Origin: Cordylochernes scorpioides
Taxonomy: Eukaryota > Arthropoda > Arachnida > Pseudoscorpiones > Chernetidae
Direction of reading: 5' to 3'
Assembly: GCA_030710605.1 (NCBI GenBank)
Contig: CP092872.1
Location: forward strand, 3,449,858-3,513,857
Length of the DNA stretch: 64,000 nt
Positions 57,901 through 64,000 of this stretch are shown here, one piece after another (position 1 is the stretch's first letter; the number at the start of each line of letters is the position of its first letter). A program made the translations under genes and the position numbers. The notes beneath the pieces were generated by a model, which saw nothing but the letters and a program-made list of their open reading frames with translations, had not been told where the DNA came from and ran no database searches.

Positions 57901-60900
57901 AGCAAACATTTCCATCTAGGGAATTCGGAGTAGGAATATAATGTAGGAGTGTATATCTCACCTTATAGCAAACATTTCCATCTAGGGAATTCGGAGTAGG
58001 AATATAATGTAGGAGTGTATATCTCACCTTATAGCAAACATTTCCATCTAGGGAATTCGGAGTAGGAATATAGAGTAGGAGTGTATATCTCACCTTATAG
58101 CAAACATTTCCATCTAGGGAATTCGGAGTAGGAATATAATGTAGGAGTGTATATCTCACCTTATAGCAAACATTTCCATCTAGGGAATTCGGAGTAGGAA
58201 TATAGAGTAGGAGTGTATATCTCACCTTATAGCAAACATTTCCATCTAGGGAATTCGGAGTAGGAATATAGAGTAGGAGTGTATATCTCACCTTATAGCA
58301 AACATTTCCATCTAGGGAATTCGGAGTAGGAATATAGAGTAGGAGTGTATATCTCACCTTATAGCAAACATTTCCATCTAGGGAATTCGGAGTAGGAATA
58401 TAATGTAGGAGTGTATATCTCACCTTATAGCAAACATTTCCATCTAGGGAATTCGGAGTAGGAATATAGAGTAGGAGTGTATATCTCACCTTATAGCAAA
58501 CATTTCCATCTAGGGAATTCGGAGTAGGAATATAATGTAGGAGTGTATATCTCACCTTATAGCAAACATTTCCATCTAGGGAATTCGGAGTAGGAATATA
58601 GAGTAGGAGTGTATATCTCACCTTATAGCAAACATTTCCATCTAGGGAATTCGGAGTAGGAATATAATGTAGGAGTGTATATCTCACCTTATAGCAAACA
58701 TTTCCATCTAGGGAATTCGGAGTAGGAATATAATGTAGGAGTGTATATCTCACCTTATAGCAAACATTTCCATCTAGGGAATTCGGAGTAGGAATATAAT
58801 GTAGGAGTGTATATCTCACCTTATAGCAAACATTTCCATCTAGGGAATTCGGAGTAGGAATATAGAGTAGGAGTGTATATCTCACCTTATAGCAAACATT
58901 TCCATCTAGGGAATTCGGAGTAGGAATATAATGTAGGAGTGTATATCTCACCTTATAGCAAACATTTCCATCTAGGGAATTCGGAGTAGGAATATAATGT
59001 AGGAGTGTATATCTCACCTTATAGCAAACATTTCCATCTAGGGAATTCGGAGTAGGAATATAATGTAGGAGTGTATATCTCACCTTATAGCAAACATTTC
59101 CATCTAGGGAATTCGGAGTAGGAATATAATGTAGGAGTGTATATCTCACCTTATAGCAAACATTTCCATCTGGGGAATTCGGAGTAGGAATATAGAGTAG
59201 GAGTGTATATCTCACCTTATAGCAAACATTTCCATCTAGGGAATTCGGAGTAGGAATATAGAGTAGGAGTGTATATCTCACCTTATAGCAAACATTTCCA
59301 TCTAGGGAATTCGGAGTAGGAATATAGAGTAGGAGTGTATATCTCACCTTATAGCAAACATTTCCATCTGGGGAATTCGGAGTAGGAATATAGAGTAGGA
59401 GTGTATATCTCACCTTATAGCAAACATTTCCATCTAGGGAATTCGGAGTAGGAATATAATGTAGGAGTGTATATCTCACCTTATAGCAAACATTTCCATC
59501 TAGGGAATTCGGAGTAGGAATATAGAGTAGGAGTGTATATCTCACCTTATAGCAAACATTTCCATCTGGGGAATTCGGAGTAGGAATATAGAGTAGGAGT
59601 GTATATCTCACCTTATAGCAAACATTTCCATCTAGGGAATTCGGAGTAGGAATATAGAGTAGGAGTGTATATCTCACCTTATAGCAAACATTTCCATCTA
59701 GGGAATTCGGAGTAGGAATATAGAGTAGGAGTGTATATCTCACCTTATAGCAAACATTTCCATCTAGGGAATTCGGAGTAGGAATATAATGTAGGAGTGT
59801 ATATCTCACCTTATAGCAAACATTTCCATCTAGGGAATTCGGAGTAGGAATATAGAGTAGGAGTGTATATCTCACCTTATAGCAAACATTTCCATCTAGG
59901 GAATTCGGAGTAGGAATATAGAGTAGGAGTGTATATCTCACCTTATAGCAAACATTTCCATCTGGGAATTCGGAGTAGGAATATAGAGTAGGAGTGTATA
60001 TCTCACCTTATAGCAAACATTTCCATCTAGGGAATTCGGAGTAGGAATATAGAGTAGGAGTGTATATCTCACCTTATAGCAAACATTTCCATCTAGGGAA
60101 TTCGGAGTAGGAATATAGAGTAGGAGTGTATATCTCACCTTATAGCAAACATTTCCATCTAGGGAATTCGGAGTAGGAATATAGAGTAGGAGTGTATATC
60201 TCACCTTATAGCAAACATTTCCATCTAGGAATTCGGAGTAGGAATATAGAGTAGGAGTGTATATCTCACCTTATAGCAAACATTTCCATCTGGGGAATTC
60301 GGAGTAGGAATATAGAGTAGGAGTGTATATCTCACCTTATAGCAAACATTTCCATCTAGGGAATTCGGAGTAGGAATATAATGTAGGAGTGTATATCTCA
60401 CCTTATAGCAAACATTTCCATCTGGGGAATTCGGAGTAGGAATATAGAGTAGGAGTGTATATCTCACCTTATAGCAAACATTTCCATCTAGGGAATTCGG
60501 AGTAGGAATATAGAGTAGGAGTGTATATCTTACCTAAAATTTGTAGCAATAATTTTTAGCAATTTGTTTCAGAAAGTTGCTGATGGCTTGCACCATCTAT
60601 CGGAATAAATATAAACTATTTCGTTGATTTTTAATTATTCCAGAATCGGCCAAATACCCATTCTTGATTAATCAAGAAAAGCTAACCACGGACGCGTTTC
60701 GGGCTGTTGGCCCTTATCAGCGTGGTGCTAGCTGTACCTCAACGACCAAAAAAACTGGTCATTCAGGCATAGGTACAGATTGCACCACGCTGATGAGGGC
60801 CAACAGCCGGAAAGGCGTCCGTGGTTAGCTTTTCTTGATTAATCAAGAATGGGTATTTGGCCAATTCTGGAATAATTAAAAATCAACGAGAATAGTTGAT

Positions 60901-63116
60901 ATTTATTCCGATAGATGGCGTAAGCCAGTAGCAACTTTCAGTTACACGATAAGGAGAGGCCTTTTTTATAATTTATGCACCTTATCCCAGTACAATATCA
61001 CATTTATACTATTTTTTCAATTTGTTTCTGTTCATATACAGTAGAACCTCCCTGTAAAGGACACCTACTCGCAGAGCCAAAGTGTTCTTTAGGGAGAGAG
61101 GTGTCCTCTTACCGAAGAGTTGCTAAATTGTAAAAATGGTAATTTTGACAATGAAAACTGTCTTTTATAGAGAGGTGTCCTTTAGCGCGAGTGTCCTCTC
61201 ATGGAGGTTCTACTGTATATCATTAAATATCTCTACAAACCTTACAGCAATTATAAAAGTTGTTGAACGAGAGGGCTTGGCTCATCAGTGGTGAACCCTC
61301 TCAGCGGTTTTGCCAAATTATTATCCAGACCGCTATATTATTGTATTGGATTGGTTTTCTCATGAAGAAATGCAAGATAAAATTTCATTGAATTATATAT
61401 ATGCACCTGTACAGACCTAGAATCTGCCAAAAAGGTGTTTAGCTGGTAGGGTTGCTTTTAATGCTAGTTTTAGAGTCAAGAGAGCGGACCTTTATTGTTA
61501 TTGTTTTTTAAAATAAATTTCCTACCAACAAAATTATCATCTATACTTTAATTTATACATATATATGTGAAAAAATAATTTAAAAAAATAAAATAATACA
61601 GAGGGCCAGCAGCCCAAAACGCGTTCGTGGTTGACTTTTCTTGATTTATCAAGAAAATGGGTTGTCCAAGTATCAGGAAACAGGTTAAATCAATGTTTAG
61701 TTGATTTCTGTTCCACTAGATGGCGCTCTGCCATCAAAAGGTTTATGTGAACGCGGTCAGGATATGCCTTTTTTGATTTTAACATATATAGATGGAAAAT
61801 TTGCCGGGAAGAAATTGATCCATAGAAGCATAGGGCGCCTCTCCCGTCAAAAGGCATCAGGTTTTGACGTTTATTTTGACGGGAGAGGCGCCCTATGCTT
61901 CTATACATATATAATATAATCAGTATATATATAATATTGTGAGTTGCAAGCAGTCTTAAGGTGGGAAAGGTAAGAACACACACACAGAAGGAAAGATCAA
62001 GAACACGTGAGAATAGACCAGAAAGGATTGTCTCCAAAAGAACGACCTGGCGTGGAAACGGCGTCAGATAGATCTGTCTCAAGATAAAGGAATTCAGACA
62101 ATTTTATACTCTTCCCCGAGCGGGATGGTTTATGGGCCCCTAATTTCCTGGAAATAAACGACCATTATGTAAGAAGGTAACGCGCGCATATATTTGTTCT
62201 TTTTTTCAAAATAAGGAAATCTAATATTAATAGGATGCATTAGCTCGTCACCTGTTATAATAAATGTAAACTATTTTCGGAATAAAACAGTAAATTGAAA
62301 TTTGAGCAAGAGAAATGCTCGAAGAATATATTTATATGTATTTATATTGTTCTCAAAGCTTATGTCCATAGTTCATTTAAAATATCCTTTCCAAGAGTCT
62401 AGCTTCAGTATCAGTATGAAAGGAAAACAGTAAAATGCAATATTACAGAGGTATGGTAGATTAAACTGGCGACACCACGGGGAGGGTTCACTAATGATGA
62501 GCCAGGCCCTTCCATTATTTTATAATTTCAGTAAGGGCAGTAAAATTATTTTTTCAATCAAAAATAATCATAATAGTTGACATCTATATATATAAAAATG
62601 AATGTTTGTATGTTTGTTTGTTTGTATGTCCGGTATACAAATTCGCAGTAGTTCACAAATTCAAACCAAAATTTCAATTCATAGGTAAAAAAATACGGGG
62701 AAGACGATAGGCTGTTTTAAAAATATATAAATCAATTATTAAAACTATATATTCAAATTATTCTACTTAGCTCACGAACAGCGCCCTCTATCAAAGATTA
62801 GATTAAATTATGCTGATGCAAACAAATAGATAATGCTAATAACAAACAATTATAAAAACATCTTATCTAAATATATATCACTCGGGTAGATATGCACACG
62901 GGTTAATCCCGGGGCGAAGCCCGGGTCACCCGTCTAGTTTATTATAAGGAAACATACGTTTAACACATTCGAATATCCCCTATGGTTGGGCCGTAACAAA
63001 CAATTTATGCAAATGGTTATGAAAATGAGGGGTTTGCTTACGTGCAGGCCGGCTTACAGAGCTGCTGGCACTCGTGGCTGTTGGTACTGCGGGTGAAGGA
63101 ACGATAGAAACGGGTT
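51761..63116 (-). CDS. DEG/ENaC-family sodium channel, last four exons
   Basis: DEG/ENaC channels are trimeric plasma-membrane cation channels with two TM helices and a cysteine-rich extracellular domain. Four - strand exons (63042-63116, 56198-56356, 53983-54058, 51761-51955) join in phase into 168 codons. In order they show the C-x3-C-x3-C cluster (ECQQLCKPACT), the family pattern Y-x4-S-x3-WP (YDLTVSQSEWP), a beta strand with MNYLSVRDIPGYT, the pre-TM2 LFADLGGCLGLYIGVS with the G-x-S selectivity-filter triplet, the TM2 end ITIVEVLE, and a basic/proline-rich C-terminus. The upstream exons, including TM1, lie beyond 64000. No subfamily (ENaC, ASIC, degenerin, peptide-gated) can be assigned from this part. 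Confidence 0.9.
51960..52550. other. Last DEG/ENaC intron, unassigned
   Basis: GC-richer sequence. A 177-codon - strand frame here (51753-52286) overlaps the terminal exon in another frame and has no recognisable domain. Confidence 0.45.
52553..52905 (-). pseudogene. LINE ORF2 C-terminal fragment and 3' UTR
   Basis: On the - strand 104 codons include TKHYKGMTIHPDGTRTYR, CNNCSGVELTPTHIFSC, then PAIDAALQKI, the zinc-binding C-terminus of a non-LTR retrotransposon, ending EMYGDI and stop. The following 3' sequence is the unit that is tandemly repeated at 42090-43195. It lies in the last intron of the channel gene. Confidence 0.75.
52906..53459. other. Last DEG/ENaC intron, unassigned
   Basis: No frame or repeat that I can relate to others in the window. 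Confidence 0.4.
53460..53920. mobile_element. Probable foldback element
   Basis: ggttttctagaaacttttga and tcatcaaaagtttctagaaa are complementary ends; the interior is AT-rich and without a coding frame. Confidence 0.6.
53983..54058 (-). CDS. DEG/ENaC exon, extracellular beta strand
   Basis: The exon lies between tgttacag and TATACG|gtgagc (76 nt) and encodes RNFLRVHVFIQEMNY then LSVRDIPGYT. In the family, L-x-V-(6)-NY-x8-Y precedes TM2. One entering base completes the split Arg codon; it ends in phase 0. Confidence 0.88.
54095..54550. mobile_element. Foldback element, same family as 50665
   Basis: aaaatcaaaggtcacctctc and gggagaggtgacctttgatt are the arms; it contains gctggtgttgtggctttgtc and its complement gtcacaacaccagctttgg. 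Confidence 0.8.
54770..56140. repeat. 44-bp minisatellite, about 31 copies, in a DEG/ENaC intron
   Basis: The + strand unit contains cttagacccgggctatacct and gaagtcccagattatgagaa. On the gene strand each unit reads GGGACTTCAG|GTATAG, resembling the donor of the adjacent exon (AACTTCAG|GTAGGT). Copies near the exon are more diverged (56100-56190). Confidence 0.95.
56198..56356 (-). CDS. DEG/ENaC exon held between two minisatellites
   Basis: The acceptor is gtggcag|C and the donor is AACTTCAG|gtaggt (159 nt). The exon encodes DLRYDLTVSQSEWPN, a Gln-rich stretch, RWPQLNQRLGRSLS, then an acidic DNNTEDEDLDRDNF insert, which looks like a loop. The acceptor has almost no pyrimidine tract. The 66-bp array ends about 15 nt upstream of it, and the 44-bp array begins within about 100 nt of the donor. 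Confidence 0.88.
56371..60536. repeat. 66-bp minisatellite, about 63 copies, in a DEG/ENaC intron
   Basis: On the gene strand each unit has a pyrimidine-rich ...CCGAATTCCCTAG, the 20 nt ATGGAAATGTTTGCTATAAG, then GTGAGATATACACTCCTAC. Two variable sites recur (ATG/GAG and CTAG/CCCAG). Because 66 is a multiple of 3 and the unit lacks a stop in one frame, about 54 units form a 1190-codon open frame; two copies with a one-base deletion (59964, 60229) break it. Confidence 0.97.
60570..60975. mobile_element. MITE-G, complete foldback
   Basis: Arms from aaagttgctgatggcttgca to caacgaccaaaaaaactggt, then the complement ggtacagattgcaccacgct ... gatagatggcgtaagccagt. It adjoins the upstream end of the 66-bp array. 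Confidence 0.82.
61039..61215. mobile_element. MITE-E, intact 177-bp copy
   Basis: TA|CAGTAGAACCTCCCTGTAAA ... CATGGAGGTTCTACTG|TA. This is the simplest copy and a good reference for the family. Confidence 0.87.
61240..61400. mobile_element. MITE-I, partial
   Basis: gagggcttggctcatcagtg and gaaccctctcagcggttttg, then ccagaccgctatattattgt. Confidence 0.6.
61400..61784. other. DEG/ENaC intron, mixed repeat remnants
   Basis: MITE-G remnants (gagggccagcagcccaaaac near 61600) and gttgatttctgttccactag, which matches 38957 (tgatttctgttccaatagat). No gene. Confidence 0.45.
61785..61915. mobile_element. Short perfect-type hairpin of the 50665 family
   Basis: tagaagcatagggcgcctct...cgtcaaaa and ttttgacgggagaggcgccc...atgcttcta are complementary, with a short loop. 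Confidence 0.82.
62290..62582. mobile_element. MITE-I, partial, beside a Helitron
   Basis: ttgttctcaaagcttatgtc, gagggttcactaatgatgag and ttcagtaagggcagtaaaat. Confidence 0.6.
62583..62937 (+). mobile_element. Compact non-autonomous Helitron (355 bp)
   Basis: It starts A|TCTATATATATAAAAATGA and ends CCCGGGGCGAAGCCCGGG, tcacccgt, CTAG|T. Both termini and the 3' hairpin are intact. Confidence 0.87.
63042..63116 (-). CDS. DEG/ENaC exon with C-terminal cysteine cluster
   Basis: The - strand acceptor tgcgttgcag and donor GCCTGCAC|gtaagc enclose 75 nt. The exon encodes TRFYRSFTRSTNSH then ECQQLCKPAC. Its last two bases (AC) join C of the next exon to make Thr, giving PACTDLRYDL across the junction as the family expects. 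Confidence 0.85.
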
Positions 63117-63209
63117 CTGCAACGCACTGCACCAGCACTTGAAACAAGCTGAGACTGTATTGCAACACAGGTATGTTAAGTTCCAAAGGTCAATTGCTGG
63201 TTGGAAGTT

Positions 63210-63390
63210 TATTCAGAAAAACACATTAACCAATAATTTATTTAATACAAAGCAATAACGCGCTATCTATATACATCAAATGAAGACATTAAGACGCGAA
63301 TGTTTCTTTTCACAAATAAATCAAACATCTACTGTCCTTACTGCGATGAAAAATATTGGGAGGGTTTAGCTCCTCAGTAGTGTCTAATGA
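63210..63390. mobile_element. MITE-I, end fragment
   Basis: agcaataacgcgctatctat, gaagacattaagacgcgaat and ctactgtccttactgcgatg. Confidence 0.6.
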
Positions 63391-63654
63391 TGTCAAAAAT
63401 AATCAAATATGGTCACACATATCTTTTAACTATTTAGCCTATGGAAAATCTCGTACATAATTCCAAGTTTCAAATATTCTACCAGTTTCTTCAGTAAAGA
63501 AAACTTTCTATTTATCCACCAATTTAGTATAGAATAACAATGTATATTACAAGCGCGCTTCCAATCAGCACAGAAAGTGTTCTATTTTTTAAAATAACGA
63601 TATCAGTGTTTTATTAAAAATAATCTACAAATGTTTGTACAACTTATTGTTTTC

Positions 63655-63880
63655 TATGTATAAGCCTTGACGTTTAGCAACAGCCCTGCATCGATGTTTC
63701 CTGGAAATAAGACTTCGTCTTAGAATATTTTGGTCAAGACCATCCCAACAGTCCTTAACAACTTTCCAGAGACCATCTATTTCGGTTTTCTAGATCTAAG
63801 AGTAGTTTTCAGAAAGCCAAAACACATAAATCCATAGGAGCCAAGTCTGGGGATTTGGCAAGGATGTGCTTAAAAGGAAT
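63655..63880 (-). pseudogene. Tc1/mariner transposase C-terminal fragment
   Basis: The - strand reads AKSPDLAPMDLCV, then after a frame change FLKTTLRSRKPK, then IDGLWKVVKDCWDGL and RRSLISRKHRCRAVA. SPDLAPMD is the transposase catalytic-region signature. Frame changes and stops show decay. It lies in an upstream intron of the channel gene. Confidence 0.65.
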
Positions 63881-64000
63881 TATAAAATGCCAGTTCCATC
63901 GCTCTTTTTGTACAATGTTTTGTGCAAAACACAAACTTTTTGATTCATTATACAATTGACTTTGTACAAACAGAGATCGGTATCAGCAACAAATGGTAAA

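Noticed and set aside
56369..59941. 1190-codon - strand open frame as a protein-coding gene
   Set aside because: It is a 66-bp minisatellite that happens to be stop-free; it lies in a channel-gene intron and two copies carry frame-breaking deletions.
1..64000. Prokaryote-type defence, toxin or biosynthetic system
   Set aside because: No operons, ribosome binding sites or such families were seen; all long frames are transposon, minisatellite or the two host genes.

Overview
The window is animal nuclear DNA. Coding sequence is split into short exons with GT..AG introns, and most of the rest is transposon and tandem-repeat sequence. The families seen (a degenerin-type DEG/ENaC channel, a Ty3/gypsy element, a mariner element, Helitrons, tRNA-derived SINEs, non-LTR retrotransposons) suggest a non-vertebrate metazoan, perhaps a lophotrochozoan such as a mollusc. 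That placement is inference.

Host genes. (1) On the + strand, 476-35962 carries 13 exons of RFT1, an ER multi-pass protein of lipid-linked oligosaccharide/N-glycosylation biology. All exon phases chain correctly. The first coding exon is not in the window. Two exons carry single-base lesions (near 16911 and 29401), so this copy is either mis-assembled or damaged. (2) On the - strand, 63116 down to 51761 carries the last four exons of a DEG/ENaC sodium channel, including TM2 and the C-terminus; earlier exons lie beyond 64000. The two genes are tail to tail, about 15.8 kb apart, and I see no other host gene between them.

Mobile elements. A near-complete non-LTR retrotransposon (4888-9376, 13-bp target duplication) sits in an RFT1 intron in sense orientation. 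A young Ty3/gypsy element (44977-50042, - strand, 295-bp LTRs differing at one base, 4-bp ATAT duplication) lies between the genes. A broken mariner (17313-18593), a broken Tc1/mariner fragment, several LINE 3' fragments and at least five Helitron copies are also present. I name the recurring small families locally: SINE-A, SINE-B and SINE-F (A-rich tails), SINE-C (tRNA-like head), MITE-D (foldback, about 18 copies), MITE-E (CAGTAGAACC ends), MITE-G and MITE-I (foldbacks).

Tandem arrays have units of 37, 41, 44, 58/65, 66, 71-73, 112 and 118 bp. Several are amplified 3' ends of retroposons, and one lies inside a Helitron. The most striking pair brackets a single DEG/ENaC exon (56198-56356). 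Downstream, a 44-bp unit repeats a splice-donor-like motif resembling that exon's own donor. Upstream, about 63 copies of a 66-bp unit each pair an acceptor-like and a donor-like motif.

No CRISPR, operon, rRNA or functional tRNA gene was seen.
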